Positions 48,902 through 59,695 of a stretch of 64,000 bases of DNA are shown here, piece by piece; positions within the stretch are counted from its first letter, which is position 1; every line of letters starts with the position of its first letter. A program made the position numbers and the translations under genes. The notes under the pieces are model-generated. The model was given only the letters and a program-made list of their open reading frames with translations. It made no database searches and had not been told where the DNA came from. The stretch is from Amphirosellinia nigrospora (lineage: Eukaryota; Ascomycota; Sordariomycetes; Xylariales; Xylariaceae). The DNA lies in assembly GCA_004123355.1 (NCBI GenBank), contig SCHM01000003.1, positions 7,521,058 to 7,585,057 on the forward strand, given 5' to 3'.

Positions 48902-50798
48902 ATGCACGTAGATGAGGCCGCCGGGAAGCGCCCGACCGCTACTCCCCAAGATCGCGCCGGAGTCGATGGGGACCAGAGAGCCGTAGAGGGCCCAAAAGGA
49001 GAAATTGAAGACACGACTCACATTGGGACGCAAAGCCCTGAGACGGAAACATCCATTTATTACCCAAGCACTCTGAGAGCCTCACTGCTGACGATTGGAC
49101 TCTGCCTCGTCACCTTTGCCACAGCCGTTGACAACACCATCATCGGTCAGTGGCATTCCATAATATAACAAAACAATGACCTGCACCCCATGTTTAGGCG
49201 CCAATCACGTTTAACTGACACATAACCACCACCACTAGCCACAGCGATCCCCAAGATTACGGCCGAGTTTCACTCCCTCGACGACGTGGCATGGTACGCG
49301 AGTTCGTACCTCCTCGCCAGCGCCGCGGTGCAGCCGTCGTACGGCAAGATTTACAGCCAGTTCCACGTCAAGTGGACCTATCTCATAGCACTCGTCATCT
49401 TCGAGGTCGGCTCCGTCGTCGCGGCGACGGCCGACCAATCCACCGTGCTGATCGTCGGGCGCGCCATTGCTGGGCTTGGTGGAGGTGGGCTCACGTCGGG
49501 TGGCTCGACTATACTCGCCCTCGCGGTGCCGATCGAGAAACGGGCTACCTTCATTAGCGCGTTCGCGGGGACCTTTGGAGGTGAGTCCCTTCCCCCCCCT
49601 TTTCCATTCCTTTCCCCCTCTCACAAGCTGATGCTCATTTCAAGTTGCTTCCGTCGTCGGGCCACTGCTCGGCGGCGTACTGACCGATCGTCTGAGCTGG
49701 CGATGGTGTTTTTGGATCAATCTGCCAATAGGAGGCGCGGCCTTTGTTGCCGTTCTTATCCTCTTCCGCCTCCCTGAGCGCGCTAGATCTGTATCCACTC
49801 TCCGAGCCAAGCTGCAGAAGCTGGACTTTCTCGGAAGTCTCTTCTTGATTGGGGCCATTGTCAGTTTGCTGTTGGCGCTTCAGTGGGGTGGCATTGAGAA
49901 ACCTTGGAGAGACTCGAGAGTATGGGGAACGCTGTTGAGTTTTGGACTCCTGATTGCCATCTTCATTGGCATACAAATTTATCGGCGAGACGAGTAAGTA
50001 TCGCGTTATTTAACTTGTTTTTACATAAGACGTATTGCTAACTACTGCCTGTCGCATCGGCACTGCAGTGCGACAATCCCAATTCGGATTATATCCCGAC
50101 GTGCAGTCTGGTCCAGCACGATTTTCCTGGCGTTGCTAACGATGGGGCTGTATACACATTTCTACTACCTGCCATTCTACTTTCAGGTCGTCCAGGGGAC
50201 TTCCGCGATGGACTCGGGACTACGAACGATCCCGTACGTCGCGTCGCTCTCGCTTCTCGCCGTCTTAGTTGGGATAGGTGTACGGCTACTGGGCTACTAT
50301 GCCCCTTTCGCCTGGTTCGGCACGGCCATCTTCGTCATCGGTGCAGGTCTCATGTCCACTCTACAACTTGATACAACTCAGCCGCGGTGGATCGGTTACC
50401 AGATCTTGGCCGGGGGAGGCGCCGGCGCGGCATTCCAGATGCCCCTTCTTGCCGTTCAATCCTCGCTCTCTGGGGACGACATCCCAATAGGGAACGCTCT
50501 GATTGGCTTCTTCATGACTCTCGGCGGTAGTATCGGTGTCGCCATCGCGCAGAATATCTTCGCTGGCGGCCTTCGTACCTCGCTCGGCACCATCCAAGGG
50601 GTTGACCCGGAGCTCATCATCTCAGCTGGTGCAACAGGCGTCCGAGATGCGGTCCCCCTAGATGTGTTACCCCGTGTGCTTGCGGCTTACAATGATGTGA
50701 TCCGCACAACCTTCATTTTCCCCATCGCTACGGGTGGAGTGGCGTTTATATGTGCTCTGTTCTTTGAGTGGAGGTCATTGAAAGCTGTGAAACAGTAG
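48902..50798 (+). CDS. MFS exporter, DHA2-type (14 helices), aflatoxin-pump-like
   Basis: Plasma- or vacuolar-membrane proton-driven efflux pump, probably exporting the cluster product. Start at 48902 with a hydrophilic N-terminal tail of about 60 residues. The first helix ends in D-N-T-I-I-G at the first intron (about 49145-49240). Helices 2-5 include G-K-I-Y near 49339-49350 and the G-R-A-I-A-G-L-G-G-G-G segment near 49459-49491. The second intron is about 49580-49644. Motif C-like V-G-P-L-L-G-G-V and the R-W-C-F-W-I-N-L-P-I-G-G block (typical of DHA2) follow at 49653-49738. The third intron is about 49994-50068, and further helices lead to the stop at 50798. Length about 560 residues, normal. 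No frameshift. Confidence 0.9.
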
Positions 50799-51255
50799 GA
50801 TTCGATACTGGATATGGGAGCGATTCGTTTTTACTCATCATTCGTATTTTCGTCGTTACTTATAGAGGGCGCGGTGTCTTGGCAGTATCGTGTATGCGAT
50901 GCTTGTGCCCGTGATGATGGTGGTCACGTATGTTGGATTTTGGTCCTACCTAGCCGAGAGTTAGGCGTCTCTTGCATTCATTTCTCGCTGCTCATGTCAC
51001 CCATCTCGGAAAAAATGCAGAATTCAAGGATTGCTACAGTAAAATACTGTCTAGGTATTGGCCGTACACGTGTTCAATGTTGTTGATTGCGATGTTTATT
51101 TCGCTGTCTGTCTGCGTGCCTGTCTAGGGATGATTTTAGACGCTTCATGCCTAGACCCACAATGCAGCCCTGCCTAGGTGATTTAAGATACGAAGACACT
51201 AGCGCGTAATGTATTCTACCCCTGACATGATATCAAGCCTTTTCCACTCCGCGGG
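50799..51255. other. convergent spacer between MFS and P450-2
   Basis: Holds the 3' flanks of two convergent genes. Nothing else recognised. Confidence 0.4.
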
Positions 51256-53179
51256 TTAATGTGTGATGATACCAACCTTACGCCGAAGACGAACCGGAAC
51301 TGGGTCCCGCGGAGGTTGCGCGCCAAGCCCGTAGAAGCGATCATCCATACGCGGCGGACCTTTCAACACCTTCATATCGAAGTAAGCGCCGAAGACGGCG
51401 ACCGCCCATCATCTCCTGCTTAGCCAAGTGGCGACCGGGGCACATGAGAGAGCCGCCCCCGTACGGCATCCAAGCTCCCTCGAGCCCTTCCGTCGAGAAC
51501 TTGACTTTTTCCCCGTCCTCGCCATCGGGAATGAGGAAACGCTCCGCCCAGAACTGGCTCAGCGGCCGAGCGGTGCGCGACTTGCCCCAAGCGCGCGCGT
51601 GATTCGACGCGATGTTGGTTGATATACACACGAGGCCTCCCTGGCGGAGTTTGTATTCGCCCATCGTATAGTCGCCCATGATAGGAGATCTATTGTGGAA
51701 TAGCGAGACGCGCATGCGGAGCACCTCAGCATAGACGGATTGGAGCAGGGTGAGCCGGTAATTTCGGTAATGTTAAACCGGAAAGGAAGGCTGCTCGTGG
51801 TATCGTCAACTGTGTTGGTTGCGTCGTGTGGAAGGATGGCCTTCGAGATCTCCCCCTGGACTCGGCCGAGTAGCTCGGGGTCATTGAAGACCTCGATGAG
51901 GATCCAGAAGGCCATCGGTAGGGCGTTTGCGTTTGCACTAACCTATGATCAGACTCAGGCCTTACAGAGAGATTAAAAAACAGAAGGGCTTTCTCACGCA
52001 GTGATCAAGGCTAGGTCTTCGCTAGCCAGGGCATCATCATTCATGGAGCCCGTTTCCTGTCCCCACTGCTGTCGAACCTTCAACCACGCGCTGCCCCAGT
52101 GCTCGTCCCAGGCCGGCGCATCTGGGCCATTATCACGGTAGTCTGAATGCTGCCGCGCGTGAGCATGCCATCGTTTTATGCCATCAAGCACGCGCTGGCG
52201 CGCCGCATAGGCTCTAGGCGCCAGCATCCGGGGATAAAACTTTGAAATGGTTGGCCATGAGGCCATGTACTCCCAGAATGTGTCGACGAACCCCGGGTTC
52301 AGCGAGACCAAGTACGGGCCGCACAGCGCGGTGATAGCGGCCGCGAACAGACGGTGTGTCCACCAACTGTAGAAGTCGGACACGTCGACCCATTCGCCCG
52401 AGTCGATCGGATCATTTGGATCTGACTTGGCCAGGTCTGCCGAGAGATGCTCGATCACTCGTATGCCCAATTGCTTGAGGCTTTCGCCTTGCAGGAATCT
52501 CGAGGCTGTCTTGTGCTGATGATGCCAAACGCGTAGATGGCTGGGAACCGTGCTTCCGGTCACGGGCGTGCTACCGATCCCGCTCTTGTCATCGCGATAT
52601 ATGTCTATTCCCACGAACACAGTCAGAGATTGTTCCACAGGGGTAATCTTAGTCTTGGCTACGTACGCATAGCGCTCTTAGGAGTGCCAAACATCTGCTC
52701 CATAATCAGCACCGCAAAGGCTTTATTGGTGCATGACCGAGTGTCTTTGAGAAGCGGTCCGTACGTTTCGGGCTGTGTGAGCAAGTAGGCCTTGGATGGG
52801 CCCAGTTTGATGGTGACGGGATGCCTATCGCCGAACCGACGACTTTTTGGCCAGTATGGTCAGCAAGATGTGCCGCTGCTCATTCCTCAACCCAGACTGA
52901 ATACATTTTGGCCAGATAATAGATCGCTTACTAGACATAATCGGCGAGAGACTTCCTCGCGAGTAGGAACGAGAACCAGTCTCCTAGCACGGGAATCCAG
53001 TACGGCTTCAACGGCGGTTCTCGCTGTCTTCCACCGCGGGCTATACTAATCCATGAGAGGAGACTTGTTGTCACGAATGTTAGCAGCGGCATTATCAGAA
53101 CAATCAACAAACATGTTATCTGCCAATGCTGCGTGGCTGATGTAATCAAGCCTTGCGCCATATGCTCGTCATACGCCAT
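51256..53179 (-). CDS. cytochrome P450 2 (CYP7/CYP8-like clade)
   Basis: Heme monooxygenase of the clade that includes 7-alpha-hydroxylase and prostacyclin-synthase-like proteins, used in several fungal terpenoid clusters. ATG at 53177-53179; N-terminal membrane helix at about residues 21-43. Coding continues with the K-L-G-P-S-K-A-Y segment near 52785-52810, a long central exon (52638-51994), A-F-W-I-L-I-E-V-F-N-D near 51880-51915, E-V-L-R (ExxR) near 51720, and the heme motif Y-G-G-G-S-L-M-C-P-G-R near 51430-51465. The I helix carries N-A-N-A-L-P in place of the usual (A/G)-G-x-(D/E)-T-T, typical of this clade. Frame slips equivalent to one missing base lie near 51748 and 51403, and one near 52850 is likely. 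The stop is at 51256-51258. Confidence 0.85.
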
Positions 53180-53322
53180 CGTATAAACACAAACTTTGAG
53201 GCTTATAGAATATAACTTTATTAATATGTTGTCTCTTTTGAGGCGCCCACTTAGCTTAACAAATGATTTTGTAGTGGTGGCGGTAGTCCTTTGACAGCTT
53301 AGTCGAACTTGATCAGTTACAC

Positions 53323-53340
53323 TATCTACCTAGGTAGATA
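53323..53340. repeat. 18-bp perfect palindrome containing TACCTAGGTA, copy 4
   Basis: Eighteen bases read the same on both strands. It is the longest version of the element in the window, about 140 bp upstream of P450-2. Confidence 0.6.
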
Positions 53341-53821
53341 TCAAAATAAGCCCCCCTACCTACATCATTTCGAGATAACTTTTCACTGTTAGCATCATTT
53401 CTAGATACCTATCGTTTCTAATCGCCCAATACAGTTATTTCCGAAAGAAATCTGTAGGCATGTCGCGGCTATATGGGAGGGTTTCATCCGAGTGTAGCAT
53501 ACAATGTACCGTAATACACCGAAGATGTACTAAAGACTATTCGGAGATATTCATATCCGTAGCTGTAAGCTGGGCCGTGCAGATCGCTGAAGTAGCTGTT
53601 ACTTGTTCACGACATAGGACTAATCGGAATGCACGAGAAACTGATTACGGCCGGGAGTATTGTGACTTTAAAGCTTTCAACCAGAAGCAAGACTGTGAAT
53701 AGCTGAAAGTTAATAATAACAAAAAGCATTGAGGGGAAGCGAAGACCCATGTTAGAAAAGAGATCTGTGCCGCCGTCGGCCGAGCGTGAAGGAAGCACAT
53801 CTTAGGGCTTGGAAGCAAAAC

Positions 53822-53831
53822 TACCTAGGTA
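53822..53831. repeat. palindrome TACCTAGGTA, copy 5
   Basis: Lies just before the sesquiterpene cyclase start. Same 10-mer as the other four copies. Confidence 0.5.
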
Positions 53832-53914
53832 ATCCAGAGTATTACAGTTTCCCGCCTCTTCATACAAGACTTTATCACCCGATAAGGCCTCGTCTATTTA
53901 TTACCTTGTACAAG

Positions 53915-55001
53915 ATGGTAGCGAAGACCATATCGGACACGGCGTTGCCGGATATACCAACTTCCCATTTGCAGGTAGCACTGAGCCATACGCGAATCGA
54001 CGAGGTCATCAAAGAAGTAGACGGCTACTTCTTACAACACTGGCATTTCCCAATGGGAAGGCGAGGAAGAAATTTGTCGCCGCCGGCTTCTCTCGGGTGA
54101 CCTGCTTGTACTTTCCGAAAGCCTTGGATGATAGAATTGAGTATGCCTGTAAACTCTTGACAATTCTGTTCCTGGTTGATGGTATGGCCCCTACATACAC
54201 CACGTTCGATAGCAAATAAATCGATAGTCTAACTTGCCACAAGATGAGCTAGAGCACATGTCCCTGGAAGAAGGGGAGGCTTACAATCAGAGGCTCATGG
54301 ATCTTGCCGAGGCCATGTTTATCCTGATCGCACAATCCCGGCGGAGTATATTTTTATGACCTATGGACGGCTATGCGCGCCAAGGATCTCGAAATAGCAG
54401 ATCAAGTGCTCGAGGATGTATTTGTCTTCATGCGCGCTCAAACCGACTCGGCACGACTACGGCCGATGCATTTGGGGGATATTTCCAGTATCGAGAGCGA
54501 GACGTAGGGAAAGCGTACGTGCACATACCCTTTCATCATCAAATATTATGACTCTTGTTCCTATGCCTAACTTCAAACATTAACAGCTTGCTTGGCTCTT
54601 TGATGCGCTTTTCAATGGGCCTTCGGCTATCGACCGACGAGCTCGCAGCTGCGCGCCCAGCCGACATGATATGCTCGAAGCATTTATCGGTTATCAATGA
54701 CATCTGGAGTTATGACAAGGAGTACATCGCCTCCCAGACGCTACATAATGAGGGCGGCGCCCTCTGTACTTGCGTCACAATCGTCGCCCGTGATGCGGAA
54801 CTATCAACCCCCGCGACAAAGCGTGTGCTCTATAATATGTGTAGGGAGTGGGAACTAGCATATAGTGAGGAAGTCAAGAACATATTGCGAAGCAACGACA
54901 CTCTCGCACTACGAACATACTTGAACGGCCTCGAGCTGCAGATGACCGGGAATGAACTATGGAGCCGAACTACATTGCGGTATCTGGCTCCTTTGGAGTA
55001 A
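53915..55001 (+). CDS. sesquiterpene cyclase, aristolochene-synthase-like (class I)
   Basis: Converts farnesyl diphosphate to a sesquiterpene hydrocarbon, probably aristolochene or a close eremophilane precursor. ATG at 53915. The first metal-binding motif D-D-E-L-E is formed across the intron at about 54181-54239. The second, N-D-I-W-S-Y-D-K-E, is intact near 54697-54723. The middle block (F-M-R-A-Q-T-D, then R-P-M-H-L-G-G-Y) and the C-terminal G-N-E-L-W-S-R-T-T-L-R-Y with its conserved Arg-Tyr pair agree with what I recall of aristolochene synthases (Ari1) more than with trichodiene or pentalenene synthases. A further intron is about 54516-54586. One-base slips occur near 54050, 54311 and 54353, the last in a T run. 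About 320-330 residues, slightly short but in range. The product needs chemical proof. Confidence 0.88.
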
Positions 55002-55454
55002 CGAGGGGACATCCACGTATCAAACTTTCATTGTCTTATGAGTTGAAATGATAGTAATTAGTTTTCAGAAGGCCAGAATATCTCCTTATTGCCTTACACA
55101 ATCCATCATACTCAAAATAATTCGGGACATTCAAAAAAAAAAAAACGTCAGGAAACTCTGTCACATGATGCCGCTATCCGGAAATATCCTCTTTGGGTGA
55201 TTTCCGCTGTATACATGTCGAGGTGATTGGTTAGATCCTTTGCTTGGCATCTCGCCTGCAAACTAAAAGTCCCAAGAACATGGCACTCTTCAAACCGACG
55301 TTTCTTAATCACAGTTTTGTCCAAGATTACCCAAGTGATACTTAGAACTACCCTTATGCCAGTGCCTATGTAAAACTTACCTATCCAAAGTACCTGTTTC
55401 AAGTGCTTGTTGTTCCCTCGCCACACATTGATTTCGCGTCACCATTGGTCCGAC
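55002..55454. other. short spacer before the acyltransferase
   Basis: No motif apart from an A12-13 run near 55132-55144. It holds the cyclase 3' flank and the acyltransferase promoter. Confidence 0.4.
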
Positions 55455-56932
55455 ATGGGTGCGATGGCTGAGCGCGAGTCTATTAAGTTGAGTCCCATGG
55501 ACAATGTGATGCCCAGGATATATGCCAACTTCATATTCTCCTTTCGACTCAATCCGGGACCAATATCCAGAGTCCATGAGGTGCTGCAAGAAAGTCTACA
55601 GCGCACGTGCGACGAGTTGCCTATCTTAGCGCAGCGAGGTTTCATACGTCCCCCGGACGAGAATGGGATCACAGGGAAATTAGAGGTCCGGGAAAGCGTC
55701 GGCTGGAGGCCGTCAGTTGCGTTCAATGATCTCTGCGAATCGTGGCCAGATTACGACGAACTTGTCGACTCCGGCCTGGAACAAGATCTCCTCGACGGGG
55801 CCCTGCTCCTGCCCAAAGAGATCGGGGGTTATGACCTCGAGGACGATGGCGCTCCTGTGCTTGTCGCGCAAGCAAACTTCGTGCAGGGAGGTCTTCTTCT
55901 CGCTTTTGGCATATTCCACCCAGTCATTGATGGGCACAGCGGCTCCTTACTCATGAAACTCTGGGCCAAACATTCAAGGTCGCTGCAGCAGGAGAACGCC
56001 AATGTGGCACCCACGCTCGACATGCACCCCGAGTCTGCAGACTACAGCCTGCTGGAGCGCATTTGGCATAATGGGGCCAAAATAACTGAGCCGTCCGAGA
56101 TATTGAAGTCTGCAAGCCCAGAAATATGGAGGCTTCTTGGCCTACTCGCGCCGTCAGAGTCTAGCTCAATAACCGATCCCGATGCATGTCAACCTAAGAT
56201 GCGGACAACGATCTTCTACGTGCCGGCATCCAGCTTCGAGGCCTTGCGTGACGAAGCGAACCAACCCAGACTCGGAGGGCCGCCAATATCTACGCAGAAC
56301 ACTGCCAACGATGCTCTAATGGCGAAGCTCTGGCGCGTACCATTAAAGCTCGCGCCGCAGCAGCCAGTGAGACCGACCGTAGCTACGCCGCAGATGTCGT
56401 CAGCCTACTAGACCTTACCCTGGATGGGCGGGCTCTCTTCTCGCGAGAATTACCCTGGAGCTACATGGGCACACTCGTCTTCATCTCGACCACGCCCATG
56501 TCGGTCGCGAAGTTGACTGATGCCCAGACATCCCTCGCCGAGATCGCGACGGGCATTCGGCAGTCTGTCCAAGCCATCACTACAGAGCGTCTGCAGGAAG
56601 CCTTTGGTCTCGCGCGCTCTCTCCCTGACTACGGCGCAAGCTTGCGGTTTCCGTTCGCGACGTTCGAAGGCGCCGAGGCCTGCTTTACCAGCTGGGTCGG
56701 GCTCAGCGCCTTCGACATCGGCTTTGGCGACGTGCTCTTTGCCAATGGTGGGCGCGCCGACTATCTACGGCCTCCTCGGAGAGAGTATGATGCATTTTGT
56801 CGCCGCTGTGTGGTGCTTCCGATGCAAGTTTCCGGCGGATTTGAAATTCTGGTCACCATGAAAGAGAAGGAAATGGACGCCCTTGAGGCTGACGAAGAGT
56901 TCACGCGTTATGCGAAAGTCGTTTGCCATTGA
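55455..56932 (+). CDS. BAHD-type acyltransferase (trichothecene 3-O-acetyltransferase-like)
   Basis: CoA- or carrier-dependent O-acyltransferase of the PF02458-type superfamily. ATG at 55455 begins a protein of about 490 residues. The catalytic H-P-V-I-D-G (HxxxD) lies near 55918-55935, and the structural D-F-G-W-G equivalent appears as D-I-G-F-G near 56717-56731. The frame slips by one base near 56340, and the second segment then runs to the stop at 56932. No intron is needed. In this cluster it is the obvious candidate to link an acyl group to a terpene hydroxyl, either acetate as in PR-toxin-type pathways or the polyketide chain from the PKS, which has no thioesterase. It converges with the FAD oxidase gene, 209 bp away. 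Confidence 0.85.
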
Positions 56933-57141
56933 TTAGTTTCATATTTTCTAACTTAAAATGGAAAACACGGCATTCACGTCAACAAGTTGTAGAAATTTAA
57001 TGAGAATAACAAATGTAAATATATCTATAGTGATAAATTCCCCATGCCCTGGATGTCTTCGCCACCGGTAATGATACGACTGACATACTCGTCTAATCAC
57101 CAGCCTCCGAACCGAGAAATAGACAAAAGCGTTTGAAAACC

Positions 57142-58861
57142 CTAATTCAGTAAGAATCCATGGCCCATGAAATCTTGGAGAAAGTTATCGGGATCGTATT
57201 TATCTCGAATCCTTCGAAGTCGGGGCAAGCTCTTCCCTTGCCCATATGTCTCAAAGGGTTTCTGCTCCGGAGCCGCGTCATTGAGGTATTCGAACGGGTG
57301 AAACAGTCCCAGCGCGCGCGTCTTGTGCTCGATCGCGGAGCTAAAGCTCCTGGCGAATGCGTGGATTGCGGCATCGTCCGCATTATCCTGCCACGTGCAG
57401 GCAAGCAGCCCAGCTAGCATGCATCACGTTAGGCCATGTACTTCATTTAGGTGTATAAGTATCAAGGACAGCACAAAGGCTTCTAAACTCACCAACAAAT
57501 GGGCCCTCTTTGGGGTCAAGGTCCAGAACATTGTTCCCGCTCGCTTTGGATGCCTGGAGCCACGCTTTGGAAACGGGCTGATAAGTGAATGCGACAGTAG
57601 CGTTGGGAATGCCAGACAGGGCCGCATCCGCCAAGTCGACCAAAGTCTCGTTGGCAATTCTGATAGCGCGAGGGTCGCCCTTGAAGCTGATAGACCAGAA
57701 GAGCTGTCTGAAGCCACGGTCGCCGAACTCCTGAAGCAAGGGCAATATCGATGTCCAGGACGGGGCGACGATACTCGGCACAGTCCGGATGGCTGGGGCC
57801 ACGATCTTTGTGAAGTTCTCGAACGCCCGCGGCTGCCCTTGCGTACCTGGCGCAAACTGAATACTAATGAGCTCCTTGACGCCTTCACTCGGCGTGAGGG
57901 CTAGGATCGCACTTGTCGCCACGTTGGGATCTTCGGCGCCGCCCCAGGTGCCAGATAGGAGTCGAGAGCGGCGAAATATTGCGTGTTCGCGGAAGCATCC
58001 CTCCCATCCCAGACGGCACCACCGACATATGCCGATGTCACTGGGAAAGTCTGGACATCGAAACGAGTGACGATGCCGAAATTGTTGTGACCTCCGTGGA
58101 GAGCCCAGAAAAGGTCCGAATACATGCCGTTGGCCCTGGCTTCGACGACCCGACCGTCGGCGAGGACGACCTCGTAGGCGACCACGGTATCGCAACCCCA
58201 GCCCTTGGTACTGCTGAAGTAACTGATGCCACCGCCAAGCATGAATCCTCCCACGCCGACGCTTGGATAGCGGCCGCCATTTACAGCGAGGCCGTACGGT
58301 GCCAGCCAGTTGTAGACATCAGCCCATACCTGGCCCGGCCCGATACTGGCGATCGTCTTGGCTGCGTTCAGGGTCTTCTGGTTCAGCTTGTCCATGGCTA
58401 CCATGACTCCCCCCTGTACCGACTGGGCTCCAGGAACTGGCATATGACCGCCAGACCGCACGGCAAATTTAGCCCTCTCAGCCTTCATGATCTTGACTCC
58501 TTCTGCAACCATCGCTGCATTGGAAGGTTCAAAGACGCACGAGGGAATAAGGATACATGTGTCTGAGTAAAGAGCTAGACAGATAAAAAGGATAGAACTT
58601 ATCAGCGGCATCTATCTCGACTAGTAAGGCTGTCACTAATTCGTATGAAGAATTGTACGTACCGGTAGATTGTGTTTCGAACTCAGTGGAGTTAGGCCAA
58701 GATATCGCGTTCGGAAACCTGAACGACAGCTGAGTGCAAGCCCTCGATGTCGCGAAGTCATCATTATTCCTAAGCACCAGAGGGCTCAGAACCCCAGCCG
58801 CGGCTTGCAGGGCCACGAGACCCCAGGTGAGAGGAACTAGGATTCTGGTGTTGACGATCAT
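57142..58861 (-). CDS. secreted FAD-linked oxidase, berberine-bridge-enzyme-like
   Basis: Flavoprotein oxidase with an N-terminal signal-like sequence (first about 22 residues, hydrophobic, ending A-A-A-G) followed by an FAD-binding PCMH fold. Seen: R-S-G-G-H near 58453-58467, whose His is the usual covalent flavin anchor; the G-G-R-Y-P-S-V-G-V-G-G-F segment near 58245-58285; and G-G-H-N-N-F-G near 58075-58100. The C-terminal BBE motif R-D-K-Y-D-P-D-N-F is near 57180-57206. Introns lie near 58560-58664 and 57427-57505. The frame slips by one base near 57950. About 480-500 residues. By recalled analogy to the oxidase that converts aristolochene to an enone in PR-toxin biosynthesis, it may oxidise the terpene core; the substrate is not proven. 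Confidence 0.85.
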
Positions 58862-59695
58862 GATGTTTGATGCTTACTCTATAGTAAACCGTTTTGCATT
58901 AATGAAAATGAACCCGGGCTATACTGGGTTTTTAAAACTTCGAGACATGACAAAATCGGATTCGCCGAATACTAGTAGCCTCCTACGCACAAGACACACA
59001 CGAACTGGAACAAAGCCGAGGATGAGGTTCAGCTGGAAAGCGGTAAAGTAACACGGATCTAACTGCGTCTGTATAGCGCCTACAGGGAGAACGGATTGAC
59101 TGCTTACAGTTGATCAGCTTCCCACGCTGACGCCTTCTCAGGGGAAGTGAGGCTAATTTTAGCGAGGCCGGATGGTAGTTGACGAGAAACCAAAGATCAG
59201 TCACTTCCCAGTCCCTGTCTGGGCTACGCACCGAGCGGCCCAGAGCTCAGCTTTGGACATGTTTTGTCAGTTAGTTGCTACCTAGAGGCGTTCATGCATT
59301 CGGTGCTATGCTCGGGTAGGTGGAAGGATTCTCGCTCAGTAGGCACGGGACCGCCATAGTCGTATAAATAGTATTATTTATTTTCAGCCGTCCAGCCACG
59401 TGGCCGTTATGCGAGGTTCTTTTATAGAATTTCCACCTGTTTAGAAACCAATCGGGGCAAACGGGTAGATATAAGGCTGAGCTGAGCAAACCAGTGTGTG
59501 AGCACAACCTCCCCATACAGGGGGGAAGTGCCTTACTAATATTCTATTTGTTTTTTGTTTTTTTTTGAAAGAATTAGCGTTCTAGAACCTCACTCATTGA
59601 TAGTGATACGTTGCAGGATGTACATCTTGAGTTATAGACAGAAACTGATGTAAGTATGATAGATGTGCATTTGATACAGATCGAATTTTCACAAA
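58862..59695. other. spacer between FAD oxidase and P450-3
   Basis: Holds the FAD oxidase promoter and the P450-3 3' flank. A T-rich run lies near 59547-59567. No gene is seen. Confidence 0.4.

Larger units (their letters stand above)
53180..53914. promoter_or_regulatory. bidirectional upstream region of P450-2 and the sesquiterpene cyclase
   Basis: These 735 bp separate the starts of the two divergent genes. They contain an 18-bp perfect palindrome at 53323-53340 (TATCTACCTAGGTAGATA) and a second TACCTAGGTA at 53822-53831, about 84 bp before the cyclase start. This is the only spacer with two copies of the element. Confidence 0.5.
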
